A stretch of 64,000 nucleotides of DNA from Methylomicrobium lacus_A (GTDB taxonomy: Bacteria; Pseudomonadota; Gammaproteobacteria; Methylococcales; Methylomonadaceae), in the NCBI RefSeq assembly GCF_041897535.1, contig NZ_CP169217.1, positions 1,674,001-1,738,000 of the forward strand, in the 5' to 3' direction. Position numbers and translations under genes: made by a program. Shown here piece by piece: positions 20,216-28,638 of this stretch. The notes below the pieces were generated by a model. That model saw nothing but the letters and a program-made list of their open reading frames with translations. It did no database searches and was not told the DNA's origin. The number at the start of each line of letters is the position of its first letter. Positions within the stretch are counted from its first letter, which is position 1.

Positions 20216-21428
20216 GGGTGGACTGTTGCGCCAGCAAACAGCCGACAAAAAAGGCCAATAAATTGCCTTCCGGAAAGGTCTTGAAGTTTGAATTAAACAG
20301 ACTGCTGGCGGCAATCGCGACCAACACGCTCGCGGCTATCGCTCCGTAGGGTTGCAGGGCCGCGCCCTGTCTGACCGCCGTAAAAATATAAGCCAAAAAC
20401 AGCAGCAACCCGATCAGGCCATTTTCGACCCAGACGAATAAGAACTGATTATGCGGATCGGTGGCGGGCTCGCCGCGCCAATCCCGATATTTGGGGGCGA
20501 CATGTGCACTATAAACGCTCTTGAAAGACGAAGTCCCGTAACCGAGCAGCGGTTTGTTTTGTATCAATTCCCAGGCGTTTTGATAAAAAACGACTCTGAC
20601 CCCCATCGAAGTCACTTTTTCGCTGGTTTGATAATGGGTGATTTCTTCCACGCCGAGCCGGATACGCTGTTGCAGGGTGCTCGAAGTCAATAGGACCAGA
20701 GCAAGGGCAAGAGTGGTAACGCCCAATATGTGCGGGATTTTTTTATAGCCGTAAAGGTTGATAAACGCGAAAACCGCCGCGACAGGTAAAGCGAGATAGC
20801 CACTCCTCGAAGGGCTGATAAAGAAAACATTCAGTAAAAACAAAGCCAACAACCCGAGCAATACGCGCTTCTTTTGCAGGCTGGCTTCTTTGAGCAGGAA
20901 AATACAACATAAGGCGGCGACCACGAAGGCCATACTCTGCGAAGAATGGTTGGTCATAAAGATGCCGGCTTCTCCCCGCCCCTTGATCGGAATATCCAGC
21001 AACCACAAAGGGATCGCAATCACCGCGCCGAATGCCATCACGGCTAAATAGAACTCAACAAAGCGTTTTTTCCATGGCGTTTGATAAAACACCCCGAATA
21101 GCACGAAGGTGTAAACCAATTTTTTCCAACTCGTGAGCGTGGTGATTTTTTCTGCCCACGACGTCTCCGCATATAAACTGCCGATAATCAGCCAGGCAAA
21201 AAACAACAGCAGCATTTTTCCGGCGGGCTGTGCGGCGGAAAGTTTGAGTCCCTGCCAAACCTGTCCGGCCACCAGCCAGGTCAAAATCATCAAAACGCAA
21301 GCCACGCTGGTCACGGCGGTCGACATGGGCGCGGCAATCGCGGCGATGATCGCCAGATAGCGGCAGGTTTGGAGAGATTTCTCGGCCACAGCGGAGTAAG
21401 AAAACATGGGTTTTTGAATTATCTCCAT
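20190..21428 (-). CDS. waaL: O-antigen ligase family protein
   Basis: The 412-residue protein has about ten hydrophobic segments and a large periplasmic loop (about 260-330) with RLGVEEITHY, LLGYGTSSFKSVY and ATDPHNQFLFVWVENGLIGL, the Wzy_C/O-antigen ligase signature with the functional Arg and His. It would attach O-polysaccharide or a similar glycan to the lipid A core at the periplasmic face. Its position among core glycosyltransferases supports ligase rather than Wzy polymerase. It overlaps the GT25 gene by 10 nt. Confidence 0.85.
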   Translation of the reverse strand: MEIIQKPMFSYSAVAEKSLQTCRYLAIIAAIAAPMSTAVTSVACVLMILTWLVAGQVWQGLKLSAAQPAGKMLLLFFAWLIIGSLYAETSWAEKITTLTSWKKLVYTFVLFGVFYQTPWKKRFVEFYLAVMAFGAVIAIPLWLLDIPIKGRGEAGIFMTNHSSQSMAFVVAALCCIFLLKEASLQKKRVLLGLLALFLLNVFFISPSRSGYLALPVAAVFAFINLYGYKKIPHILGVTTLALALVLLTSSTLQQRIRLGVEEITHYQTSEKVTSMGVRVVFYQNAWELIQNKPLLGYGTSSFKSVYSAHVAPKYRDWRGEPATDPHNQFLFVWVENGLIGLLLFLAYIFTAVRQGAALQPYGAIAASVLVAIAASSLFNSNFKTFPEGNLLAFFVGCLLAQQSTHEAKTDRA

Positions 21429-22150
21429 AATTGGTAAATATATTTGCGCTTTAACTTTTCGAAGCTAAACAGCCATTTTTGCAGCCACGTCGGCGGCGCC
21501 GCTTCGACGGCGCTGGCAAACAATCCATTTTTACTGCCTTGCTCAACCACCGGGGCCTCCAGCCAAACGATTTGGATGCCGAGCTCTCTGTCGATTCTAT
21601 CAAATTGATTATCGATGGGGGCGCTGATCTTGTGAGTCGTGATCCAGTTCAGCCTTTTACGCGCGGTGGCCGAATCAATGATGAAGGAATCGGTAAAACG
21701 GCCGCGCGCACCGAGATAGAGATATTGCCCCGGCTTGCGTTGGCTCTTCGGCGTAAAGAAATTACCGCCCGAGCCGATGTAGATGACTTTTTCGCCCGGA
21801 AACTGCCCGCTTTGTGCCAATGCCCGCGCCAACCCGACATGAAAATCTTTCGCGAAAACCGCATCGTCTTCCAGGATCAGATTAAACTGACTGTCGTTTT
21901 CGACCACTTTCTGCAAAACCACAATATGCTTCAAAGCGCAGGATTTTTGCGCCGCAGACAAATTGTTCCCTTTCGTGAAATAGCGGTCGACGATGTCATC
22001 GCTCAACTCATCGGCATCCCAATCAAAAATGAACTCCGCGTTAAGGCCCGCTTCCGCAAGCTGCTTTTCCATAAACGCGCGGCGTTCGGCGAATGCCTTC
22101 ACGTTCAGGACATAGACATGATCGAGTTGCTTCGGGGTTTCTGTGCGCAT
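21419..22150 (-). CDS. Family 25 glycosyltransferase (LPS biosynthesis)
   Basis: GT25 enzymes of the LgtB/LpsA type extend LPS or LOS with hexoses. The 243-residue protein starts with HVYVLNVKAFAERRAFM (the family N-terminal Arg-rich helix), contains NLILEDDAVF, where EDD is the metal/nucleotide-sugar site, and YLGARGRFTDSFIID with the conserved C-terminal half. It overlaps waaL by 10 nt. The sugar specificity is unknown. Confidence 0.85.
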   Translation of the reverse strand: MRTETPKQLDHVYVLNVKAFAERRAFMEKQLAEAGLNAEFIFDWDADELSDDIVDRYFTKGNNLSAAQKSCALKHIVVLQKVVENDSQFNLILEDDAVFAKDFHVGLARALAQSGQFPGEKVIYIGSGGNFFTPKSQRKPGQYLYLGARGRFTDSFIIDSATARKRLNWITTHKISAPIDNQFDRIDRELGIQIVWLEAPVVEQGSKNGLFASAVEAAPPTWLQKWLFSFEKLKRKYIYQLWR

Positions 22151-22211
22151 TATTTTTGGCTATCAATTGGCTGACTGAACGTTTCCCTGGCCGGGCAGGA
22201 CGCTGATCATT

Positions 22212-23300
22212 TTATCGGCCCAGCACTTGCCTGACTACGTTTTTAACGGTTGCAGGGGTGAGAGTATCCAAGCACCGGCTCCGGCTTTGCCTGTGCCTGT
22301 CACAGCCTTCCAAATCGCAAGGCACACAATCGCCCTGGCCTTGGATCAGATACACATTGCTCACCTGCTGATCGCCGACTTTTTCGAACGGATTGCGGTC
22401 TTGGCGGTAATCGCAAGGCCAGGGCGCCCATTTGACAGGATTGGTCGGCCCGAACAGCGCAATGACCGGAACCCGCGTTGCGGCAGCCAGATGGGTGATG
22501 CCGGTGTCGGGGCCGATGAAACAGCGAGCGCCCGCGATGACGTGCGCCAATTGCGCCAATGTCAGCTGCCCGGCCAGGTTGACCGTGTCTTCGGGCAGGC
22601 GCTTTTGCAGCTCGGCGACGAACCGGATCTCCTGCTCCGCCGGCCCTCCCGACAACACCAGTTGCAAACCTGCCTCGGCCAGATAGCGGCCGATGTCCAC
22701 CCAGCCGTCTAGGGTCCACTGTTTGTAGGTCCATTGCGGATAAGGATGCAGCGCCGCATAGGCGCGATCCTCGGCAATCAAAGCTTCTGGTGCCGCCGCT
22801 TCGCTCCGCGGCGGAACCAGCGCATAGCTCCGAGGAATCGCCAGCACATCCGCCAGTTTCAGGTTTTGTAAAACGGTATGCGTATTTTCGTTGTCATGCT
22901 CGACATAGCCTTGCAGAAAATAGCGTTTCCACCAGCCCGTCGCGCCTTTAGGCGGTACGATCGCGGCACGCTTGGGCGCGGCCAGCAGACTGTACAGGAA
23001 CGGACGATCGCCCGCCTGCACCGCAACGGCCAGATCGTAGCGCCTGAATATGCGCCCGACCAGGCGGCCGAGTTCCGCGAATGTCGGACGATTCGGCGTC
23101 GTGATGATCTGATCGATATCGGCATTGCCTTCGAACATCCCGGCCGTACTCCGGAAGATCAGCATGTCGATCCTTGCCTCGGGATAGGCCTGTTTGAGCG
23201 AATGCAGCAGCGGCGTCGTCAGCAAGGCGTCACCGAGATAGCGCAAGGCGATCAATAAAATCCTCGCCGGAGGACGCTTGAAGACTATTCGGTTAGCCAT
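22212..23300 (-). CDS. Family 9 glycosyltransferase, LPS heptosyltransferase (WaaQ-like)
   Basis: The 362-residue protein is a GT-B heptosyltransferase: an N-terminal domain with ILLIALRYLGDALLTTPLL and a C-terminal domain with FIGPDTGITHLAAATRVP and VIALFGPTNPVKWAPW, typical of the ADP-heptose:LPS family. Resemblance is closest to heptosyltransferase III/WaaQ types, whose activity adds a side heptose to inner core. The C-terminus contains a Cys-rich patch (DCVPCDLEGCDRH) also common in WaaQ-like enzymes. The gap to GT25 is 61 nt. Confidence 0.87.
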   Translation of the reverse strand: MANRIVFKRPPARILLIALRYLGDALLTTPLLHSLKQAYPEARIDMLIFRSTAGMFEGNADIDQIITTPNRPTFAELGRLVGRIFRRYDLAVAVQAGDRPFLYSLLAAPKRAAIVPPKGATGWWKRYFLQGYVEHDNENTHTVLQNLKLADVLAIPRSYALVPPRSEAAAPEALIAEDRAYAALHPYPQWTYKQWTLDGWVDIGRYLAEAGLQLVLSGGPAEQEIRFVAELQKRLPEDTVNLAGQLTLAQLAHVIAGARCFIGPDTGITHLAAATRVPVIALFGPTNPVKWAPWPCDYRQDRNPFEKVGDQQVSNVYLIQGQGDCVPCDLEGCDRHRQSRSRCLDTLTPATVKNVVRQVLGR

Positions 23301-23314
23301 CGCTTGCGATCGGT

Positions 23315-24097
23315 CTATTCGCTGCTCGCGCCTTGCCAGGCACGTTTATCCGCTCTCGCACGCAAGCGTCCGCCCAGCGTTTTGGCAAACGCCAACACGC
23401 GCGGCGCGCCCCCCAATGCGACCGCATCGACCAGGCAATACCAGGCGGCGACGCCGCTCGGCGGATTGCCTTGCGGCAAATGCAAAACCGGATCGATTGA
23501 GGCCCATTTCCAGGTGCCGACCGCGGTGCCGATCAACTCGAGCCAGGTAGTGATGAAAAACGCCGCCAGATACACCATCGGCGAGCGGCCTTTGAACAGA
23601 TAAATCAGAAACACCACGAACAGCAGCGCACCGACCCAATCGCCCTGTTCGCTGAGGCCGCTGATGCCCCAGAACGACCAGGCGCCGCAGACCAGTACCA
23701 CGAAAGCGGCGATTTCGCGCGCATAGGTCTGGAACAAGCCGGAACGCGCCAAGGCGACGGCGGTCAGATAGACCATGCCGTGGCCGGGCGGCACATAGGC
23801 AGGCACGTTATGATAGCGGTAGGTATAGCCGCCCATGAACGGCGAGGCGAAATGCTCGCCGATCGTCGCGAACGCCACCGCGATCGCGACCTGCACCCGA
23901 ATTTCCTTGTTTTCGCCGAGCAAGAGGCCGATCAAAAACACCCAGCCGCAAACGCCCAGCGCATTCTGTTTTTCGATGCCCGCAGTCGCGTCGCTGAGCA
24001 GACAGACCGCGACACAAAAAAAGGTAAAGCCGGCAATGAAATAATCGCGTTTTCGATGGCTGTAGGCAACTCCTGCCTTCGGAAAATGGCGTAACAC
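23315..24097 (-). CDS. Multi-spanning membrane protein, unknown
   Basis: The protein (about 260 residues from GTG 24097) has seven to eight hydrophobic segments and no motif I recognise. Conserved-looking polar residues sit between helices: GEHFASPFMGGYTYRYHNVPAYVPPGHG in two adjacent loops, and TWLELIGTAVGTWKW. GTG 24097 is preferred because AGG lies 5 nt upstream; the longest frame starts TTG at 24136 and would overlap the upstream gene by 20 nt. It lies inside the LPS run, 14 nt before the heptosyltransferase gene, so a role in envelope glycan or lipid handling is possible but unproven. Confidence 0.6.
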   Translation of the reverse strand: MLRHFPKAGVAYSHRKRDYFIAGFTFFCVAVCLLSDATAGIEKQNALGVCGWVFLIGLLLGENKEIRVQVAIAVAFATIGEHFASPFMGGYTYRYHNVPAYVPPGHGMVYLTAVALARSGLFQTYAREIAAFVVLVCGAWSFWGISGLSEQGDWVGALLFVVFLIYLFKGRSPMVYLAAFFITTWLELIGTAVGTWKWASIDPVLHLPQGNPPSGVAAWYCLVDAVALGGAPRVLAFAKTLGGRLRARADKRAWQGASSE

Positions 24098-24116
24098 ACG
24101 TACCTCGATGGATTGT

Positions 24117-24542
24117 TTAATCGAATACCCAAGCAATCGCGCCGTAGCGGCCGAGCTTGCCGAGCAGGATGATCAGGACGCCGGACAACAGCGGCAATTT
24201 CAACCAGCCGCCCGCGAAACACAGCGCATCGCCGATCACCGGCAGCCAGGAGAAAAACAAGGCCCAGACGCCGCGTTTTTGGACTAGTTCCAACGCTCTT
24301 TGGGATTTCGCCGGCAGCAAGGCGGCGGCCGGATAGCGCTTCGCGGCCAGCAGGCCGAGCCCCCAGGTCGTCATCGCGCCGAGCGTATTGCCGAGCGTCG
24401 CGACACCGACCAATTGCAGGGCCGGATGACGGCCTTCCGCGATCAGGTAGGCCAACACCGCTTCGGAACCGCCCGGCGCGATCGTGGACGACACGAAGGC
24501 GCTGACGAACAGGCCGCCGATTTCTAACCAGGCTTCTGTCAT
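24117..24542 (-). CDS. yqaA: YqaA-family (DedA/VTT-like) inner-membrane protein
   Basis: The 141-residue protein matches the short YqaA branch of the VTT/SNARE-associated family: SAFVSSTIAPGGSEAVLAYLI at the N-terminus, GNTLGAMTTWGLGLL and FFSWLPVIGDALCFAGGWL. Three to four membrane segments are evident. DedA-type proteins are linked to lipid recycling and membrane potential; the YqaA branch itself is poorly characterised. It heads the leftward LPS run, and the terminator at 24557-24593 separates it from the cupredoxin gene. Confidence 0.8.
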   Translation of the reverse strand: MTEAWLEIGGLFVSAFVSSTIAPGGSEAVLAYLIAEGRHPALQLVGVATLGNTLGAMTTWGLGLLAAKRYPAAALLPAKSQRALELVQKRGVWALFFSWLPVIGDALCFAGGWLKLPLLSGVLIILLGKLGRYGAIAWVFD

Positions 24543-24556
24543 TTTTTATTCATAAT

Positions 24557-24593
24557 AAAAAACCCCTGCGTGCGCAAATGCAGCAGGGGTTTT
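24557..24593 (-). terminator. Rho-independent terminator after the cupredoxin gene
   Basis: On the minus strand the stem AAAACCCCTGC pairs with GCAGGGGTTTT around a 13-nt loop and runs into a T-rich tract (TTTTTTATTATG). It lies 18 nt after the cupredoxin stop and before yqaA, so it insulates the LPS operon. Confidence 0.85.
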
Positions 24594-24611
24594 ATGGGAT
24601 AACTCAAAGGC

Positions 24612-25526
24612 TTAACCGCCCGGCAACATTTTCGATTTATTCGACGTGAGCTTTTTGACCAGCTTGGCGATGGCTCCCAGAACCCACTCGATCAAGTGAC
24701 GCAGCAACACGAACGCATGCGTGACCGCCTCGGAAAAGGTCATGCCCTTGAAGGTGCGGGCCAAGACCGGTGCCAACAAAAAGCCGAGCGCGAGCCCGAT
24801 CACGGTAATGCCGGACACGAAAGAATCTTCCTGTGGAGCCGCCGGAGCCGAGCCTGCCGGTGCCGAAGCCGCAGGCGCCGAAGCATCGGCGGGCGCGGCG
24901 GCAGACTTGGCGGCCGGTTTCGTGATCACCGGAATGCCGCTGCCTTGATAATCGTCCTGGATTTCATAGGCCGTGACGCCGGGAATGCTCGGCAAATCGC
25001 CGCTGCCTGCGCCGACTTTCAACTGGCCCTTCATGCCTTTTTCCATGTGCTGGGCAATGTCGCAATGCACCAGATAGGTTCTATCGCCCGGAGGCAAAAT
25101 CAAAGTGCCGGAAATCTTCGCGGGACCTGAGACTTCCAGATGAAACATCCCTTTCGGATAGAGATATTTCGGCAAACCGTGCATCATCCATTGATGCCGG
25201 ATGTTGTCCTCGTTGATGAAGTGGACTGTCAATTTGGTGCAAGGCTTGAACTGATATTCCTGGGTATCGAACGCAAACATTCTGCCCGGGAATTTCTCGG
25301 CATATTTATGGCCCGCGTGCACGGTGATTTCTTTCGTTTCGGAAATCTTGTCGCAACCGCCCGGCAGCGTGTCGGTATTTTGCCCCATCACCATGCCGCC
25401 GCCCATGTCCATCAAGTGGCCGGCGCCGTGATCCATCAGCGTCTTGTTATGGTCTTCATATTCCTGTGCCGCGAGCGGCGCAGCAGCTCCCAAAATCAGC
25501 GCTCCGGCCAACAATAATTTCACCAT
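24612..25526 (-). CDS. Secreted cupredoxin with C-terminal membrane anchor
   Basis: The 304-residue protein has a Sec signal peptide (cleavage probably after LAAQ, about residue 21), a Met/His-rich stretch (DHGAGHLMDMGGGMVMG), a cupredoxin domain (about 65-175), an Ala/Pro-rich linker (about 205-232), a transmembrane helix (about 237-257) and a basic, partly hydrophobic tail. Type 1 copper ligands can be read: His in NIRHQWMMHG, then Cys, His and Met in VHCDIAQHMEKGM (Cys-x4-His-x4-Met), as in multicopper oxidase type 1 sites. A Cys pair (GGCDKI and KPCTKL) may form a disulfide. An electron carrier or copper-delivery role is likely. It is co-oriented with the 196-residue protein upstream. Confidence 0.75.
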   Translation of the reverse strand: MVKLLLAGALILGAAAPLAAQEYEDHNKTLMDHGAGHLMDMGGGMVMGQNTDTLPGGCDKISETKEITVHAGHKYAEKFPGRMFAFDTQEYQFKPCTKLTVHFINEDNIRHQWMMHGLPKYLYPKGMFHLEVSGPAKISGTLILPPGDRTYLVHCDIAQHMEKGMKGQLKVGAGSGDLPSIPGVTAYEIQDDYQGSGIPVITKPAAKSAAAPADASAPAASAPAGSAPAAPQEDSFVSGITVIGLALGFLLAPVLARTFKGMTFSEAVTHAFVLLRHLIEWVLGAIAKLVKKLTSNKSKMLPGG

Positions 25527-25558
25527 TACCTTACCTCAAATGACTTTTCGACGATTCC

Positions 25559-25592
25559 GCGTTAACGCCCACACATAGGGGAGCGCTAACGC
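25559..25592. repeat. Hairpin between the copper-region genes
   Basis: GCGTTAACGC and GCGCTAACGC form an imperfect inverted repeat (one mismatch) with a 14-nt loop, between the 196-residue gene and the cupredoxin gene. It lacks a T-tract on either side, so an mRNA-processing or stability hairpin is more likely than a terminator. Confidence 0.4.
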
Positions 25593-25622
25593 GAACAAAA
25601 CCGGCCCTATTGAGCCCAAAAA

Positions 25623-26213
25623 CTACGCTTTCTTCTTACCGATCAACGCATCGACCTTGTCTCTGAACCCGGCGCTGAACAGATACACGCCATACAGGCC
25701 GGCTGCCGCGAACAACAGATACAGGTAGGTACTGTATTTGCCGGCCGGAGCCCCGGTGCCTGCGGTGAAGCTCATATGCGCATCAAGACGTTCGCCTTGA
25801 TCGGGCACCAGCGTGATGTGAATCAGATATTTGCCCGGATCTGGCACGCCATTCGGCAATTCCAGGTTGACTGTGCCGGATGAATGCTTGCTGGCAGGCA
25901 GGAAGAACACCCGGGTGCCTTCCGGCTCCTTGGTCACTTCAAACTCGATCGACATTTTCCGGTATCTCATGTCCTGGTAGTCGAACACCAACTGTGTCGG
26001 AGTCGCTGTGCCTGGCAGCTTGCCGCAGAACTCCTCGGCCGGATAGGATTTAGGCTGATAAGCGGTGTAATGAATCCAATGGCTGGGTTCCAGTTCGAAT
26101 TTACATTGGTCGGTATCGGTGCCCGCCGCGCCGCCGTGCGCCCAGACAGAAGCCGACAACAGCAAAGCCGAAAGCCCTAGAAAACCCTTTGCAAAAAAAT
26201 GTGCTCTGTTCAT
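25623..26213 (-). CDS. Periplasmic membrane-anchored protein, partner of the cupredoxin
   Basis: The 196-residue protein has a signal peptide (cleavage near SVWAHG, leaving an N-terminal His-Gly), a beta-rich periplasmic domain (about 30-150) with two Cys (DQCKFELE and EEFCGKL), and a C-terminal helix (about 163-182) followed by Lys-rich residues. It is not a standard cupredoxin because no Cys-x4-His-x4-Met is present. An exposed N-terminal His after cleavage is a feature of some copper proteins (inference only). AAGG lies 8 nt before the ATG. It is upstream of and co-oriented with the cupredoxin gene, which suggests one membrane copper module. The family is not recognised. Confidence 0.6.
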   Translation of the reverse strand: MNRAHFFAKGFLGLSALLLSASVWAHGGAAGTDTDQCKFELEPSHWIHYTAYQPKSYPAEEFCGKLPGTATPTQLVFDYQDMRYRKMSIEFEVTKEPEGTRVFFLPASKHSSGTVNLELPNGVPDPGKYLIHITLVPDQGERLDAHMSFTAGTGAPAGKYSTYLYLLFAAAGLYGVYLFSAGFRDKVDALIGKKKA

Positions 26214-26485
26214 AATGCCTTCCAGTTTTGATAGATTATTATAATTTAAACAACAAGCTCTAATCAGCGCTTGAACTCCTCAAAATAACCCTATTTCGAA
26301 TAAAGCCAATTGCCAGCAGCCCACTCTAGCACATCAAAACCCTTAAATTCAAGGCAATGATGATCACGCTCTTCCGCAAAAAAACAAACGCACACCCCCC
26401 TGCCAATGTTCTATTGCCATGGAACCCTCATTTCCGTAGACTTACGCCACATTATTCGGATTATTCAAACTGGAGTCCCTAAAAA

Positions 26486-28123
26486 ATGTCGTCATTGACT
26501 AATTCTAAAGCTTGGACCGCACTCAAAACCCACTTTCAGCACATTCAAAACGATTCGATGCGGGATGCTTTCAGGAGAGACCCGGACCGTTTCAAAAAGT
26601 TCTCTCTCCAGCTCAACGACATCATTTTCGATTACTCCAAAAACCGCATCAACGAGGAAACCGTCGCCCTGCTCGTCGAGTTGGCGGAAAGCCAAGGCCT
26701 GAAGCAAAAAATCGAGGCGATGTTCAGCGGCGAAATGATCAACACGACCGAGCGCCGCGCGGTTTTACATACGGCTCTGCGCAACCGCAGCAATGACCCG
26801 GTTTATTTTGCCGGCAAGGACGTGATGCCGGATGTGAACCGCGTCCTGGCCAAAATGCGCGTCTTTTGCGATCAGGTCAGGTCCGGCGCCTGGAAGGGAC
26901 ACACCGGCAAGGCCATCACCGACATCGTCAGTATCGGCATCGGCGGCTCCGGCCTCGGCCCCAAGATGGTTTCGGCGGCGCTGAACCCCTACGGCTCGGA
27001 CACATTGAAAGTCCATTACGTGTCGAATGTCGACCAGACCGATCTGGTGGAAGTGCTGAAACCGCTGAATGCCGAAACGACCTTGTTCGTGGTCGCGTCG
27101 AAAGTTTTCAACACCCAGGAAACCATGATGAACGCCAAATCGGCAAAAAACTGGTTTCTCAAGCAAGCCCAATCCGAAGACGCGATCGCGAAACACTTCG
27201 TCGCGATCTCGACGCACGCGGAGAATGTCGCGAATTTCGGCATCGATACCGACAACATGTTCGAATTCTGGGACTGGGTCGGCGGACGCTATTCGCTGTG
27301 GTCGTCGGTCGGCCTTTCGATCGCGCTGCAAATCGGCATGGACAATTTCGAGGAATTACTGCAAGGCGCGCATGAAGCCGACCTGCATTTCCGCCATACG
27401 CCGTTCGCGAACAACATTCCTGTCATCATGGCCCTGCTCGGCGTCTGGTACAACAACTTCTTCGACGCCGACTCGCATGCGGTGATTCCCTACGACCAGT
27501 CGATGCGCTTTTTTTCCGATTACATGCAGCAGGGCGACATGGAAAGCAACGGCAAGAGTATCGACCTGGACGGCAACCGCGTCGATTACAGCACCGGCCC
27601 GATCATCTGGGGACAACCCGGCACCAACGGCCAGCATGCCTTCTTCCAGTTGATTCACCAAGGCACCAAGCTGATCCCGTGCGACTTCATGGCCCCCGCG
27701 AACAGCCATTACGACTTGCCCGAACACCACGACATCCTGATCTCGAATTTCCTCGCCCAGCCCGAAGCCCTGATGAACGGCCTGACCGAGGACGAAGTCA
27801 AGGCCCGCTTGTCACCCGAAGACCGTGCCGATCCGGTCCTGGTCGCATCGAAAGTGTTCGACGGCAACAAACCGTCGAATTCGTTTCTGTTCAAAAAGAT
27901 GACGCCGCGCACCCTGGGCTCGCTGATCGCGTTTTACGAGCATAAGATTTTCACCCAGGGCGTGATCTGGAACATCAATTCGTTTGACCAGATGGGCGTC
28001 GAGCTCGGCAAGGTGCTCGCGAAGGTGATTTTGCCGGAACTGAAGAGCAACGAGTCCGTCGCCAGCCATGACTGCTCGACGAATGCGCTGATCAATGCGT
28101 ATAAACACTATCGGGAAGCTTGA
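26486..28123 (+). CDS. pgi: Glucose-6-phosphate isomerase
   Basis: Pgi interconverts glucose 6-phosphate and fructose 6-phosphate. In type I methanotrophs this also serves the ribulose monophosphate cycle. The 545-residue length is standard. Signature regions include SIGIGGSGLGPKMV, the VGGRYSLWSSVGL block with PGI signature 1, PGTNGQHAFFQLIHQGTK with the catalytic Glu/His neighbourhood, and the C-terminal FDQMGVELGKVLAK with the conserved Lys. The start is ATG 26486 with GGAG about 9 nt upstream. It is transcribed divergently from the copper-region genes; 26214-26485 shows no other gene. Confidence 0.97.
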   Translation: MSSLTNSKAWTALKTHFQHIQNDSMRDAFRRDPDRFKKFSLQLNDIIFDYSKNRINEETVALLVELAESQGLKQKIEAMFSGEMINTTERRAVLHTALRNRSNDPVYFAGKDVMPDVNRVLAKMRVFCDQVRSGAWKGHTGKAITDIVSIGIGGSGLGPKMVSAALNPYGSDTLKVHYVSNVDQTDLVEVLKPLNAETTLFVVASKVFNTQETMMNAKSAKNWFLKQAQSEDAIAKHFVAISTHAENVANFGIDTDNMFEFWDWVGGRYSLWSSVGLSIALQIGMDNFEELLQGAHEADLHFRHTPFANNIPVIMALLGVWYNNFFDADSHAVIPYDQSMRFFSDYMQQGDMESNGKSIDLDGNRVDYSTGPIIWGQPGTNGQHAFFQLIHQGTKLIPCDFMAPANSHYDLPEHHDILISNFLAQPEALMNGLTEDEVKARLSPEDRADPVLVASKVFDGNKPSNSFLFKKMTPRTLGSLIAFYEHKIFTQGVIWNINSFDQMGVELGKVLAKVILPELKSNESVASHDCSTNALINAYKHYREA

Positions 28124-28176
28124 TGCCGAACGGAAGTCGCCTCGATGAGCGCTGCGAAATCGAGGCCACGCGACGC

Positions 28177-28638
28177 TCAGCGCCGGGACTTAAAAAAGTT
28201 TTTTAACAATGCCGAGCATTCGGCCTCCAGCACCCCGCCTTGCCAGGCCACGCGATGATTCAAAAACGGTGCATCGGTCAGACTCAAGGCATGACAAACC
28301 GCCCCGCGCTTCGGATCGTAGGCACCGAACACCAGCCTCTTGATCCGCGCGTGACTGATCGCCCCCATGCACATCACGCAGGGCTCCAGGGTCACATACA
28401 AGGTTGCATCGATCAGGCGGTAATTGCCGACCGCCCTGCCCGCCTCGCGCAGCGCGATGATTTCCGCATGCGCGGTCGGATCGCTCATGCCGATCGGACG
28501 GTTCCAGCCTTCGGCCAGGCAGCGATCATCCCTGACCACGACCGCTCCGATCGGCACTTCGCCGAGCGCCTCGGCGCGCTCGGCGAGCCTGAATGCATGG
28601 CGCATCCAGGCCGCGTCGTCGGTCTCGCTTATTCCCAT
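28177..28638 (-). CDS. tadA: tRNA-specific adenosine deaminase
   Basis: TadA deaminates A34 of tRNA-Arg(ACG) to inosine. The 153-residue protein has the zinc cytidine-deaminase fold: H57-A-E59 in TAHAEIIAL, with E59 as the proton shuttle, and C87/C90 in LEPCVMCMGA. The C-terminal KNFFKSRR is typical. Its start overlaps the guaA stop by 10 nt, so it follows guaA in one transcript. It converges on pgi; the gap contains an imperfect inverted repeat (28139-28166) that could serve as a shared terminator. Confidence 0.95.
   Translation of the reverse strand: MGISETDDAAWMRHAFRLAERAEALGEVPIGAVVVRDDRCLAEGWNRPIGMSDPTAHAEIIALREAGRAVGNYRLIDATLYVTLEPCVMCMGAISHARIKRLVFGAYDPKRGAVCHALSLTDAPFLNHRVAWQGGVLEAECSALLKNFFKSRR

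Noticed and set aside
24612..25526. Calling the cupredoxin PmoD/AmoD
   Set aside because: The copper ligands read as a type 1, multicopper-oxidase-like site and no pmo/amo genes are near, so the specific name is not supported.
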